Made by a program: the position numbers and the translations under genes. From assembly GCF_023074175.1 (NCBI RefSeq), contig NZ_JADPKS010000028.1:62001-126000 (forward strand): a stretch of DNA of 64,000 bases. The letters are read 5' to 3'. Position 1 is the stretch's first letter; every line of letters begins with the position of its first letter. Source of the stretch: Bradyrhizobium sp. 139 (GTDB lineage Bacteria; Pseudomonadota; Alphaproteobacteria; Rhizobiales; Xanthobacteraceae). The notes beneath the pieces are model-generated. The model saw only the letters and a program-made list of their open reading frames with translations, was not told the DNA's origin and made no database searches. This document shows positions 38,697-46,748 of the stretch, one piece after another.

Positions 38697-39248
38697 ATGG
38701 CCTATAACATCGTCACGATCGCCGGCAGCCTGCGCAAGGACAGCTTTTCGCTGAAGCTCGCCAACGCGCTCGCAAAACTCGCGCCGGCCTCGCTCAAGCT
38801 CGAGGTCATCACCCCGGCGGGCATCTCGTTCTTCAACCAGGACCTCGAGGGCGCGCCGCCCGCGGACTGGCTGGCCTTCCGTGAAAAGCTGCAGAAGTCG
38901 GACGGCGTCATCTTCGTCACCCCCGAATACAACCGCGCGATCCCGGGCGTGCTGAAGAACGCCATCGACGTTGGTTCGCGGCCCTACGGCAAGAGCTCCT
39001 TCAACGGCAAGCCGGTCGGCATCATCTCCAACTCGCCGGGCCCGCTCGGCGGCGTCAGCGCCGCCAAGACGCTGCAGAACATCCTGCCGGGCATTTCCGG
39101 CCCGATCATGCAGCAGCCGGAAGCCTATCTGAATGCGGTCGGCGACGCCTTCGATTCGGACGGCAACCTGGCCAAGGATTCCCTGAAGCCGGTGCTTCAG
39201 GCCTATATCGACGCCTTCGCCGCGCACGTTGCGAAGCACCACGGCTGA
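38697..39248 (+). CDS. NADPH-dependent FMN reductase (ChrR/YieF-like)
   Basis: 183 residues, one flavodoxin-like domain. The FMN phosphate loop VTIAGSLRKDSFSLKLAN, the flavin contact VTPEYNRAIPGVLKNAID, and the SNSPGPLGGVSAAKTLQ segment are as in ChrR and azobenzene/quinone reductases. It reduces quinones, chromate or azo compounds with NAD(P)H in the cytoplasm, giving oxidative-stress protection. It is monocistronic, with a terminator upstream and repeats downstream. Confidence 0.92.
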   Translation: MAYNIVTIAGSLRKDSFSLKLANALAKLAPASLKLEVITPAGISFFNQDLEGAPPADWLAFREKLQKSDGVIFVTPEYNRAIPGVLKNAIDVGSRPYGKSSFNGKPVGIISNSPGPLGGVSAAKTLQNILPGISGPIMQQPEAYLNAVGDAFDSDGNLAKDSLKPVLQAYIDAFAAHVAKHHG

Positions 39249-39254
39249 GGCTTA

Positions 39255-39420
39255 TTGTGCCGCGGCCACATCGTAAGTCCTCATCCGGAGGGGACCGCGG
39301 AACGGTCGTCTCAAAGGATGGCCGCAGGCGACAGCCGCGCCTTCATCGTTCTCCCGGCGATGCGAAGCATCGTCCGGAGACGGCCGCTGCGCGGCCTCCT
39401 CATCATGTGGATCTGGTGAC
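39255..39420. repeat. Dispersed palindromic intergenic repeat
   Basis: Several nested hairpins lie in the 238-base gap before the FtsB-like gene: CGATGC GAA GCATCG (39358-39372) and GGCCGC TGC GCGGCC (39382-39396). An outer pair is CCACAT...CCTCATC against CCTCATCATGTGG. CAAAGGATGGCCGC resembles GAAGGATGAACGGCC in the repeat at 46567, so both may belong to one family. Confidence 0.6.
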
Positions 39421-39486
39421 ATGATTGGGCGGGGCGGTTAGGCCGAAATTAGCACTCCCTTAACCAGCCTGTCGCATCTTCCCAAG

Positions 39487-39804
39487 ATGGTCTCCCGTGC
39501 GCGCCTGAAATCGATCCTGACCGGCCTTGCCCTCTATGTCATGGCGGCCGCCATCGTCGGCTATTTCGGCGTCAACGCCTACACCGGCAAATACGGCCTC
39601 AACGCCCGCCAGGAACTCGATCAGGAGATCGTCGCGCTGACAAGCGAACTCGCCCAGCTCAAGCGCGAGCGTGCCAGGAGCGAGCAGCGCGTCTCGTTGC
39701 TGCGCACATCGAGGATTGATCCGGACATGCTGGACGAGCGGGCGCGCTTTCAGCTCGACTATGTCAATCCGCATGATCTCGTTCGCATGATCCCGGCGAA
39801 ATAG
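39487..39804 (+). CDS. Septum formation initiator, FtsB/DivIC-like
   Basis: 105 residues. One N-terminal membrane helix (about 9-31, LTGLALYVMAAAIVGYFGVN) is followed by a periplasmic coiled coil (ELDQEIVALTSELAQLKRER, about 39-65) and a short tail DMLDERARFQLDYVNPHDLV typical of alphaproteobacterial FtsB/DivIC proteins. It links FtsL and FtsQ in the divisome. In this group it is commonly placed just before pdhA, as here apart from the scar in between. Confidence 0.9.
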   Translation: MVSRARLKSILTGLALYVMAAAIVGYFGVNAYTGKYGLNARQELDQEIVALTSELAQLKRERARSEQRVSLLRTSRIDPDMLDERARFQLDYVNPHDLVRMIPAK

Positions 39805-39863
39805 CGCCTTCCGCTATATCGAAATCGGCATCGACAGCCGCTGCCGAAATTCGGCAGGCGTGT

Positions 39864-39998
39864 CGTAACTCGCTCGCAATGACGATCGGGGAAAAGTGCC
39901 CTCGGCGTCAGCCGCGCCACGCTGCACAGGAAGCTCAAGCGGTTCGATCTGAACGCGCACTGAGCTGCTTTTCCCCAATCGCCATCATTGCGAGTTGG
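39864..39998. repeat. Imperfect inverted repeat flanking a Fis remnant
   Basis: The left arm at 39864-39896 (ACTCGCTCGCAATGACGATC then GGGGAAAAG) is nearly the reverse complement of the right arm at 39968-39998 (CTTTTCCCCAATCGCCATCA then TTGCGAGTTGGG). The CATTGCGAG core also occurs at 61930. The arms bracket the helix-turn-helix fragment at 39883-39963. Confidence 0.6.
39883..39963 (+). pseudogene. C-terminal remnant of a Fis-type (AcoR-like) sigma-54 regulator
   Basis: After an in-frame TGA at 39880, 26 codons end in LGVSRATLHRKLKRFDLNAH and a stop. This is the helix-turn-helix end of sigma-54-dependent Fis-family activators (pattern ALGVSRATLHRKLK). No AAA+ domain, start codon or ribosome-binding site remains upstream, so only the last codons survive. 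It stands just before an aldehyde dehydrogenase remnant, which matches the usual pairing of acoR-like regulators with such enzymes. Confidence 0.7.
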
Positions 39999-40020
39999 GA
40001 CCGGCTTGAGGAGCCGACGC

Positions 40021-40112
40021 GGGCGCGAGACCCACAAGATGATGCTCGATCATTACCAGCAGACCAAGAATCTCTGGTCAGCGACAGCCCGAAGAAACTC
40101 GGCTTCTTCTGA
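40021..40112 (+). pseudogene. C-terminal remnant of an NAD-dependent aldehyde dehydrogenase (AcoD/ExaC type)
   Basis: One frame reads GRETHKMMLDHYQQTKNL, then a single missing base (CTCTGG instead of CTCCTGG near 40072) shifts the remainder, VSDSPKKLGFF and stop, into the next frame. These are the last 30 residues typical of acetaldehyde dehydrogenases. The rest of the gene is absent. It is non-functional. Together with the Fis fragment it marks a deleted regulator-dehydrogenase pair. Confidence 0.75.
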
Positions 40113-40263
40113 TCGGGCAGGAACGGGCGGCGTCATTTTGGCGCCGCTCGCTCCGGCAGACGGGCGCTGACCGGCGCCGCGCTTCCAAGGCGTGGCACGG
40201 CGAATCGCCTGTGGTTAAATTTGTTGCCCCACCGACGCCAAAGATTTTGCAATATTTCGATCA

Positions 40264-40308
40264 CATTGCAGTGCGGCATAATGAAAGTCGTGTCATGCCG
40301 CTGCAGTG
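40264..40308. promoter_or_regulatory. Inverted repeat upstream of pdhA
   Basis: CATTGCAGTGCGGCAT (40264-40279) and ATGCCGCTGCAGTG (40295-40308) form an imperfect hairpin or dyad, 62 bases ahead of the pdhA start. A CATAAT -10-like hexamer (40277-40282) falls at the edge of the left arm. It may be an operator or a leader structure controlling the pdh genes. Apart from the two remnants and this dyad, 39805-40369 holds nothing recognisable. Confidence 0.45.
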
Positions 40309-40369
40309 CTTTCGCGCGCGTTTGAACTGGGTTAGAGAGGTCGAAAGTTTTCTCTGACCCGGAATTCCC

Positions 40370-41392
40370 ATGGCCGCACCCAAGAAAGCCGCCGCAAGCA
40401 CTCCACAGGACAAGACCGACGGCGGTTCGCCCCCGGAATTCACCAGGGAGCAGGAGCTAAAGGCGCTCCGCGACATGCTCCTGATCCGGCGGTTCGAGGA
40501 AAAGGCCGGCCAACTCTACGGCATGGGCGCGATCGGCGGCTTCTGCCATCTTTATATCGGCCAGGAGGCCGTGGTGGTCGGTATGCAGATGGCCCTGAAG
40601 CTGGGCGATCAGGTCATCACCGGCTATCGCGATCACGGCCATATGCTCGCCACCGGCATGGAGGCCAACGGCGTCATGTCCGAGCTTACCGGCCGTCGCG
40701 GCGGCTATTCCAAGGGCAAGGGCGGCTCCATGCACATGTTCAGCAAGGAGAAGCACTTTTACGGCGGCCACGGCATCGTCGGCGCGCAGGTCTCGCTCGG
40801 CACCGGTCTCGCGTTCGCCAATCACTATCGCGGCAACGACAATGTCAGCGTCACCTATTTCGGCGACGGCGCGGCCAACCAGGGCCAGGTCTATGAGAGC
40901 TTCAACATGGCGGAGCTGTGGAAGCTGCCGGTGATCTACGTCATCGAGAACAATCGCTACGCCATGGGCACTTCGGTGTCGCGCGCTTCGGCCCAGCAGG
41001 ATTTCTCCAAGCGCGGCGCCTCCTTCAACATTCCCGGCCAGCAGGTCGACGGCATGGACGTCCGCGCCGTGAAGGCCGCGGGCGACGAGGCGGCGGCCTG
41101 GTGCCGCGCCGGCAAGGGCCCCTTCATCCTGGAGATGCAGACCTACCGCTATCGCGGCCACTCGATGTCCGATCCCGCAAAGTACAGAACGCGCGAGGAG
41201 GTCGAAAAGGTCCGCCACGACCAGGATCCGATCGAGCAGGTGCGCAACCGCCTGCTGGCCGCCAAGGTCAGCGAGCAGGATCTGAAGGCGATCGATGCCG
41301 AGGTGCGCGAAATCGTCAATGCCTCCGCCGACTTTGCCCAGCATGATCCCGAGCCGGATGCCGCCGAGCTCTGGACCGACATTTACCGCTGA
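40370..41392 (+). CDS. pdhA: Pyruvate dehydrogenase E1 component, alpha subunit
   Basis: 340 residues. Binds thiamine diphosphate ([17 protein letters not shown], then [16 protein letters not shown]) and, with PdhB, decarboxylates pyruvate. Other motifs: [47 protein letters not shown] and the phosphorylation-loop equivalent [17 protein letters not shown] 25-residue alanine/lysine-rich N terminus is typical. It is followed 29 bases later by pdhB. Confidence 0.97.
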   Translation: MAAPKKAAASTPQDKTDGGSPPEFTREQELKALRDMLLIRRFEEKAGQLYGMGAIGGFCHLYIGQEAVVVGMQMALKLGDQVITGYRDHGHMLATGMEANGVMSELTGRRGGYSKGKGGSMHMFSKEKHFYGGHGIVGAQVSLGTGLAFANHYRGNDNVSVTYFGDGAANQGQVYESFNMAELWKLPVIYVIENNRYAMGTSVSRASAQQDFSKRGASFNIPGQQVDGMDVRAVKAAGDEAAAWCRAGKGPFILEMQTYRYRGHSMSDPAKYRTREEVEKVRHDQDPIEQVRNRLLAAKVSEQDLKAIDAEVREIVNASADFAQHDPEPDAAELWTDIYR

Positions 41393-41421
41393 ACGCGCGC
41401 AAGCTTTCTTTTGGAGTCGAT

Positions 41422-42813
41422 ATGCCAATTCAAGTGCTGATGCCCGCGTTGTCACCCACGATGGAGAAGGGCAACCTCGCCAAGTGGCTGAAAAAAGAGG
41501 GTGAGACGATCAAGTCGGGCGATGTCATCGCCGAGATCGAGACCGACAAGGCTACCATGGAGGTCGAGGCGACCGATGAAGGCACGCTGGGCAAGATCCT
41601 GATTCCCGAGGGTACCGCCGACGTTGCCGTGAACACGCCGATCGCGACGATCTTGGCCGATGGCGAGAGCGCGGCCGATCTTGCCAAGACGCCCGCGCCT
41701 GCCCAGCAGCAGAAGGCCGCCGAATCCGCAGCCCCTGCGCCCGCAAAGGCCGAGGCGCCCGCGCCGAAGACTGCGCCGTCCGCGCCGCAGGTCGTCGCCG
41801 AACCCGATCCTGAGGTGCCCGCCGGCACCGAGATGGTGACGCAGACCATCCGCGAAGCGTTGCGCGACGCCATGGCCGAAGAGATGCGCCGCGACGCCGA
41901 CGTTTTCGTGATGGGCGAGGAGGTCGCCGAATACCAGGGCGCCTACAAGGTTACGCAAGGATTGCTCCAGGAATTCGGCGCCAGGCGCGTCATCGACACG
42001 CCGATCACCGAGCACGGCTTTGCCGGCATTGGCGTCGGCGCCGCGATGACCGGGCTGAAGCCGGTCGTCGAGTTCATGACCTTCAACTTCGCCATGCAAG
42101 CGATCGACCAGATCATCAACTCCGCCGCCAAGACGCTCTATATGTCCGGCGGCCAGATGGGCTGCTCGATCGTGTTCCGCGGCCCGAATGGTGCCGCGGC
42201 GCGCGTCGCCGCCCAGCACAGCCAGGATTACTCGTCCTGGTATTCGAACGTCCCGGGTCTCAAAGTTGTCGCGCCGTTCTCGGCCGCGGATTACAAGGGC
42301 CTGCTCAAGGCCGCGATCCGCGATCCCAATCCGGTGATCTTCCTCGAGAACGAAATGCTCTACGGTCACACCGGCGAGGTGCCGAAGCTCGATGACTTCG
42401 TGATCCCGATCGGCAAGGCGCGCATCGTGCGCGCCGGCAGCCACGTCACCATCATCTCCTGGTCGAACGGCATGAGCTATGCGCTCAAGGCCGCCGAGGA
42501 GCTCACCAAGGACGGCATCGAGGCCGAGGTGATCGACCTGCGCACGCTGCGGCCGATGGACACCGAAACGATCGTCAATTCGGTCAAGAAGACCGGCCGG
42601 GCCGTCACGGTGGAAGAGGGCTGGGCGCAGAGCGGCGTCGGCGCCGAAATCGCTGCGCGCATCGTGGAAAATGCGTTCGATTATCTGGATGCGCCTGTCG
42701 CCCGCGTCTCCGGCAAGGACGTGCCGATGCCCTATGCCGCGAACCTGGAGAAGCTCGCGCTACCATCCGCGGCCGAAGTGGTCGAGGCCGCCAAAGCCGT
42801 CTGCTACAGGTAG
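41422..42813 (+). CDS. pdhB: Pyruvate dehydrogenase E1 component, beta subunit, with N-terminal lipoyl domain
   Basis: 463 residues. Residues 1-78 form a lipoyl domain ([16 protein letters not shown], lipoyl-lysine near 43). An alanine/proline linker (about 85-135) precedes the E1-beta core ([70 protein letters not shown]). A lipoyl domain on E1-beta is a known rhizobial feature. The DUF5076 gene starts 3 bases after the stop. Confidence 0.97.
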   Translation: MPIQVLMPALSPTMEKGNLAKWLKKEGETIKSGDVIAEIETDKATMEVEATDEGTLGKILIPEGTADVAVNTPIATILADGESAADLAKTPAPAQQQKAAESAAPAPAKAEAPAPKTAPSAPQVVAEPDPEVPAGTEMVTQTIREALRDAMAEEMRRDADVFVMGEEVAEYQGAYKVTQGLLQEFGARRVIDTPITEHGFAGIGVGAAMTGLKPVVEFMTFNFAMQAIDQIINSAAKTLYMSGGQMGCSIVFRGPNGAAARVAAQHSQDYSSWYSNVPGLKVVAPFSAADYKGLLKAAIRDPNPVIFLENEMLYGHTGEVPKLDDFVIPIGKARIVRAGSHVTIISWSNGMSYALKAAEELTKDGIEAEVIDLRTLRPMDTETIVNSVKKTGRAVTVEEGWAQSGVGAEIAARIVENAFDYLDAPVARVSGKDVPMPYAANLEKLALPSAAEVVEAAKAVCYR

Positions 42814-42816
42814 GCC

Positions 42817-43119
42817 ATGGCGGGTCCGAAGGAGCAGCCATTGCCACCCGACGTCCTCGCCCGCGATGATGCGGTCGAGATCCTGCGCGTATTCGTGCTG
42901 GACGGCGGGCTGTCGATGGCGTTCCAGCGTGCCTTCGACGAACCTGACATGTGGGGCCTTTTGCTCGTTGATCTCGCCCGTCATGCCGCGCGTGCCTATG
43001 CGCGCGAGAGCGAATATACCGAGGAAGACGCCATGAACCGGATCCTGGAGATGTTCCAGGCGGAGATTGAGCGTCCCACGGACACCGGCACCACGACGCC
43101 GCGCGGGAAGGGACACTGA
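42817..43119 (+). CDS. DUF5076 domain protein
   Basis: 100 residues, soluble, with LPPDVLARDDAVEILRVFVL, then DGGLSMAFQRAFDEPDMWGLLLVDLARHAA, the DUF5076 pattern. The function is unknown. It lies 3 bases from the pdhB stop and 2 bases from the deaminase start, so it is cotranscribed with the pyruvate dehydrogenase genes. The C terminus is low-complexity. Confidence 0.85.
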   Translation: MAGPKEQPLPPDVLARDDAVEILRVFVLDGGLSMAFQRAFDEPDMWGLLLVDLARHAARAYARESEYTEEDAMNRILEMFQAEIERPTDTGTTTPRGKGH

Positions 43120-43121
43120 CG

Positions 43122-43574
43122 GTGGCGATCGAGCCCTATCATTTCGATTTGATGCTGGAGGCGATCCGCGAGGCGGAGGCTTCGATCGCGCAGGGCGGCC
43201 TGCCGATCGGCGCCGTGCTGACGCGCAATAATGAGATCATCGCCCGCGGCCACAACAACCGCGTGCAGGAAAAGAACGTCATCCTGCACGGCGAGATGAG
43301 CTGCCTGCGCGAAGCCGGCGTGATCTCGTTCCACGACACCGTCATGTACACCACGCTGTCGCCATGCTCGATGTGTGCCGGCGCGCTCGCTTTGTTCAAG
43401 GTTCAGCTGGTGGTGATCGGGGAATCCGTCACCTTCCCGGGCTCCAAGGACATCCTCGACAAGTTCGGCATCCCCTGGATCGATCTTGCCGACGACCGCT
43501 CCATCACCATGATGAAGAATTGGCGTTCGATCCCTGCCAATGAGCGCCTCTGGCAAGGCGACATCGGCAACTAA
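43122..43574 (+). CDS. Cytidine/deoxycytidylate deaminase-family nucleoside deaminase
   Basis: 150 residues from GTG 43122. Zinc-binding and catalytic motifs are complete: VILHGEMSCLREAG (HxE) and TLSPCSMCAGALAL (PCxxC). The GGLPIGAVLTRNNEIIARGH segment is typical of the guanine/cytosine deaminase and TadA-like group; an N-terminal MLEAIREAEASIAQGG helix leads in. The likely substrate is a free base or nucleoside such as cytosine (yeast Fcy1-like). The gap after the DUF5076 gene is 2 bases, inside the pdh run. Confidence 0.88.
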   Translation: MAIEPYHFDLMLEAIREAEASIAQGGLPIGAVLTRNNEIIARGHNNRVQEKNVILHGEMSCLREAGVISFHDTVMYTTLSPCSMCAGALALFKVQLVVIGESVTFPGSKDILDKFGIPWIDLADDRSITMMKNWRSIPANERLWQGDIGN

Positions 43575-43635
43575 ACCTGGTCAGTTCGTCTTCGCTTCGA
43601 GGGCGACGTTTTGAAAAGTTCTTCGTGAGGTCAGC

Positions 43636-44985
43636 ATGCCCATCAACATCCTGATGCCCGCTCTCTCGCCAACGATGGAGAAGGGCAACCTCGCCAAGTG
43701 GCTGAAGAAGGAAGGCGACAAGGTCAAATCCGGCGACGTCATTGCCGAGATCGAGACCGACAAGGCGACCATGGAGGTCGAAGCCATCGACGAGGGCACG
43801 ATCGCCAAGATCCTCGTGCCCGAGGGCACGCAGGACGTTCCGGTTAATGACGTGATCGCGGTGCTGGCTGGAGAAGGAGAGGACGTGAAGGCGGCAGGTG
43901 CTGCAAAGCCCGGCGCCTCGGCCGCACCTCCGAAAGCTGCTGAGACTCCCGCTGCTGCGCCGACTCCCACGCCCGCTGCACCAAGAGCCGCACCGCCACC
44001 CGCGGCTGCTCCGGCGCCGCAGGCCGCGGCTCCGGCTGCGCAGAGCAACGGCCATGGCGGCCGTGTGTTCTCATCACCGCTGGCGCGCCGTCTCGCCAGG
44101 GAATCCGGCATCGACGTTGCGATGGTCGCCGGCACCGGCCCGCATGGCCGCGTCGTCGCGCGCGACGTCGAGCAGGCCAAATCCGGCAAGGGTCTCAAGG
44201 CGCCGGCGGCGGCGCCGTCCGGTGCGCCCTCGATCGCGCCGACCATGTCGGACAAGCAGATCCTTTCGCTGTTCGAGCCCGGCTCTTACGATGTCGTCCC
44301 GCATGACGGCATGCGCCGCACCATTGCCCAACGTTTGACCGCGTCGATCCAGAACGTCCCGCACTTCTATCTCACCATCGACTGCGACATCGGCAAGCTG
44401 CTCGCCGCGCGCGAGGAGATCAACGCCGCCGCGCCGAAAGACAAGGAGAAGAAGCCGCTCTACAAGATCTCGGTCAACGACTTCGTCATCAAGGCGATGG
44501 CGGTCGCACTCCAGAGGATTCCGAACTGCAATGTGAGCTGGACCGAATCCGGCATGGTCAAGCACCATCATTCCGACGTCGGCGTCGCCGTGGCGATGCC
44601 CGGCGGTCTGATCACGCCGATCATCCGCAAGGCCGAGACCAAGACGCTCTCGACCATCTCCAACGAGATGAAGGATTTCGCCGCCCGCGCCCGCTCGCGC
44701 AAGCTGAAGCCGGAAGAGTACCAGGGCGGCACCACGGCCGTTTCCAACCTCGGCATGTTCGGCATCAGCCACTTCACCGCCGTGATCAATCCGCCGCATG
44801 CCACCATCCTCGCGGTCGGCACCAGCGAGGAGCGCCCCGTCGTGCGCGGCGGCAAGATCGAGATCGCGCACATGATGAGCGTGACGCTCTCCTGCGATCA
44901 CCGCGCCATCGACGGCGCGCTCGGGGCCGAGTTGATCGGCGCGTTCAAGCAGCTGATCGAAAATCCCGTCATGATGATGGTGTGA
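43636..44985 (+). CDS. pdhC: Dihydrolipoyllysine acetyltransferase, pyruvate dehydrogenase E2
   Basis: 449 residues. One lipoyl domain (1-78, [16 protein letters not shown]), an alanine/proline linker, the E3/E1-binding domain (about 140-178, VFSSPLARRLARESGIDVAM), a second linker, and the catalytic domain with the His-Asp motif MSVTLSCDHRAIDGALGAEL. It transfers the acetyl group to CoA. It starts 61 bases after the deaminase gene. The 5' 150 bases are nearly identical to those of pdhB ([20 protein letters not shown] in both), a sign of domain duplication. Confidence 0.97.
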   Translation: MPINILMPALSPTMEKGNLAKWLKKEGDKVKSGDVIAEIETDKATMEVEAIDEGTIAKILVPEGTQDVPVNDVIAVLAGEGEDVKAAGAAKPGASAAPPKAAETPAAAPTPTPAAPRAAPPPAAAPAPQAAAPAAQSNGHGGRVFSSPLARRLARESGIDVAMVAGTGPHGRVVARDVEQAKSGKGLKAPAAAPSGAPSIAPTMSDKQILSLFEPGSYDVVPHDGMRRTIAQRLTASIQNVPHFYLTIDCDIGKLLAAREEINAAAPKDKEKKPLYKISVNDFVIKAMAVALQRIPNCNVSWTESGMVKHHHSDVGVAVAMPGGLITPIIRKAETKTLSTISNEMKDFAARARSRKLKPEEYQGGTTAVSNLGMFGISHFTAVINPPHATILAVGTSEERPVVRGGKIEIAHMMSVTLSCDHRAIDGALGAELIGAFKQLIENPVMMMV

Positions 44986-45002
44986 GCCGAGAACGGTGAA
45001 TA

Positions 45003-45093
45003 CGTAGGGTGGGCAAAGGCGCGAGGCGCCGTGCCCACCTTATTTCATAAGCGTTAGAGGGCGGTGGGCACGCTTCGCTTTGCCCACCCTACG
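45003..45093. repeat. Palindromic intergenic repeat between pdhC and lpdA
   Basis: The arms CGTAGGGTGGGCAAAGG...GTGCCCACC (45003-45039) and GGTGGGCACGC...TTTGCCCACCCTACG (45063-45093) are near-perfect reverse complements around a 23-base loop. I recognise the GCCCACCCTACG motif as a common dispersed repeat in Bradyrhizobium. It may weaken readthrough from pdhC into lpdA. Confidence 0.8.
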
Positions 45094-45117
45094 AATTTCA
45101 GTGGAATGGGAGCCGCC

Positions 45118-46539
45118 ATGGCCGACACATCCTTCGACGTCATCATCATCGGCTCCGGTCCCGGCGGCTATGTCACGGCGATCCGCGCCGCACAGCTCGG
45201 TCTCAAGACCGCGATTGTCGAGAAGTCGTATCTGGGCGGCATCTGCCTGAACTGGGGCTGCATCCCGACCAAGGCGCTGCTGCGCTCGGCCGAGATCTAT
45301 CACTACATGCAGCACGCCAAGGATTACGGCCTGTCGGCGGAGAACGTGTCGTTCGATCCAAAAGCCGTGGTGCAGCGCTCGCGCGGTGTCTCGAAGCGGC
45401 TGAACGACGGCGTTGGCTTTCTGATGAAGAAGAACAAGGTCAGCGTGATCTGGGGCGCCGCTTCGATCGACGCACCCGGCAAGGTCACCGTGAAGAAGTC
45501 CGACGTTGAGGGGCCCAAGGGCGCGCTGGGCGAGGGGGCTTATCAGGCCAAGCACATCATCGTCGCGACCGGCGCGCGGCCGCGCGTGCTGCCGGGGCTC
45601 GAGCCTGACAAGAAGCTGATCTGGACCTACTTTGAAGCGATGGTGCCGGAGCGGATGCCGAAGTCGCTGCTGGTCGTCGGCTCCGGCGCGATCGGAATCG
45701 AGTTCGCATCCTTCTTCCAAACCATGGGCTCTGATGTGACCGTGGTCGAGGTGCTGCCGCAGATCCTCCCCGTCGAGGACGCAGAGATCGCCGGTCTTGC
45801 CCGCAAGCGTCTTGAGAAGCAGGGCATCAAGATCATGTCCTCGACCAAGGTGACGAAGCTTGAGAAAAAGGCCGACAGCGTCGTCGCCACCATCGATGAC
45901 GGCAAGGGCAAGCCTGTCACGACCGAGTTCGAGCGTGTGATCTCCGCGGTCGGCGTGGTCGGTAACATCGAGAATCTCGGACTCGAGAAGCTCGGTGTCA
46001 AAACCGACCGTGGCGTCATCGTGATCGATGGCTACGGCAAGACCAACATCCCCGGTATCTACGCGATCGGCGACGTTGCAGGTCCCCCGATGCTCGCGCA
46101 CAAGGCCGAGCACGAAGGCGTGATCTGCGTCGAGGCGATCAAGGGCCTGCATCCGCATCCCATGGATAAGAACCTGATCCCGGGCTGCACCTATTGCCAG
46201 CCGCAGGTGGCCTCTGTCGGCCTCACTGAAGCCAAGGCCAAGGAGAACGGCCGCGAGATCCGCGTCGGCCGTTTCCCCTTCGTCGGCAACGGCAAGGCGA
46301 TTGCGCTCGGCGAAGACCAGGGCCTGGTCAAGGTGATCTTCGACAAGAAGACCGGCCAGCTCCTCGGCGCCCACATGGTCGGCGCGGAGGTGACCGAGCT
46401 GATCCAGGGCTACGTCGTCGCCATGAACCTGGAGACCACGGAAGAAGAGCTGATGCACACGGTCTTCCCGCATCCGACGCTGTCGGAGATGATGAAGGAA
46501 GCGGTGCTGGATGCCTATGGAAGGGTGTTGAATATCTAA
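45118..46539 (+). CDS. lpdA: Dihydrolipoyl dehydrogenase (E3)
   Basis: 473 residues from ATG 45118 with GGGAG upstream; the frame is open back to 45064 but that part is the repeat. FAD site DVIIIGSGPGGYVTAIRAAQ, redox-active disulfide GGICLNWGCIPTKALL, NAD site LLVVGSGAIGIEFASFF, and the C-terminal catalytic base in HTVFPHPTLSEMMKEAV. It reoxidises lipoamide in the pyruvate and other 2-oxoacid dehydrogenase complexes. Confidence 0.97.
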   Translation: MADTSFDVIIIGSGPGGYVTAIRAAQLGLKTAIVEKSYLGGICLNWGCIPTKALLRSAEIYHYMQHAKDYGLSAENVSFDPKAVVQRSRGVSKRLNDGVGFLMKKNKVSVIWGAASIDAPGKVTVKKSDVEGPKGALGEGAYQAKHIIVATGARPRVLPGLEPDKKLIWTYFEAMVPERMPKSLLVVGSGAIGIEFASFFQTMGSDVTVVEVLPQILPVEDAEIAGLARKRLEKQGIKIMSSTKVTKLEKKADSVVATIDDGKGKPVTTEFERVISAVGVVGNIENLGLEKLGVKTDRGVIVIDGYGKTNIPGIYAIGDVAGPPMLAHKAEHEGVICVEAIKGLHPHPMDKNLIPGCTYCQPQVASVGLTEAKAKENGREIRVGRFPFVGNGKAIALGEDQGLVKVIFDKKTGQLLGAHMVGAEVTELIQGYVVAMNLETTEEELMHTVFPHPTLSEMMKEAVLDAYGRVLNI

Positions 46540-46566
46540 GGGATGAGATCCGGACGGGCCGATCCG

Positions 46567-46710
46567 TCATCCTGAGGCGCGAGCGGCGCGGTGCATTTGC
46601 ACCGCGGAGCGAGCCTCGAAGGATGAACGGCCGAGATGCAGCCGGGCTCGTCGCCCTTCGAGGCCCTTCATACGGCGCGTTGCGCCGCATGAAGGGCGCC
46701 TCAGGCTGAT
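46567..46710. repeat. Two palindromic repeat units between lpdA and threonine synthase
   Basis: Unit 1: outer arms TCATCCTGAGGC (46567-46578) and GCCTCGAAGGATGA (46613-46626), with an inner GCGGTGC ATTT GCACCGC hairpin. Unit 2: GCCCTTCATACGGCGC (46663-46678) and GCGCCGCATGAAGGGC (46682-46697), perfect apart from one position. These look like dispersed elements of the TCATCCTGAGG family found throughout this group. No coding content. Confidence 0.8.
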
Positions 46711-46748
46711 TAAGAGTGGAACACGAGAACAAGAATAGGGATGAACCC

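Noticed and set aside
45040..46473. 477-codon minus-strand frame opposite lpdA, and similar frames opposite pyrG (21968-23581) and thrC (46710-48206)
   Set aside because: Shadows of well-identified genes; no ribosome-binding sites or motifs.
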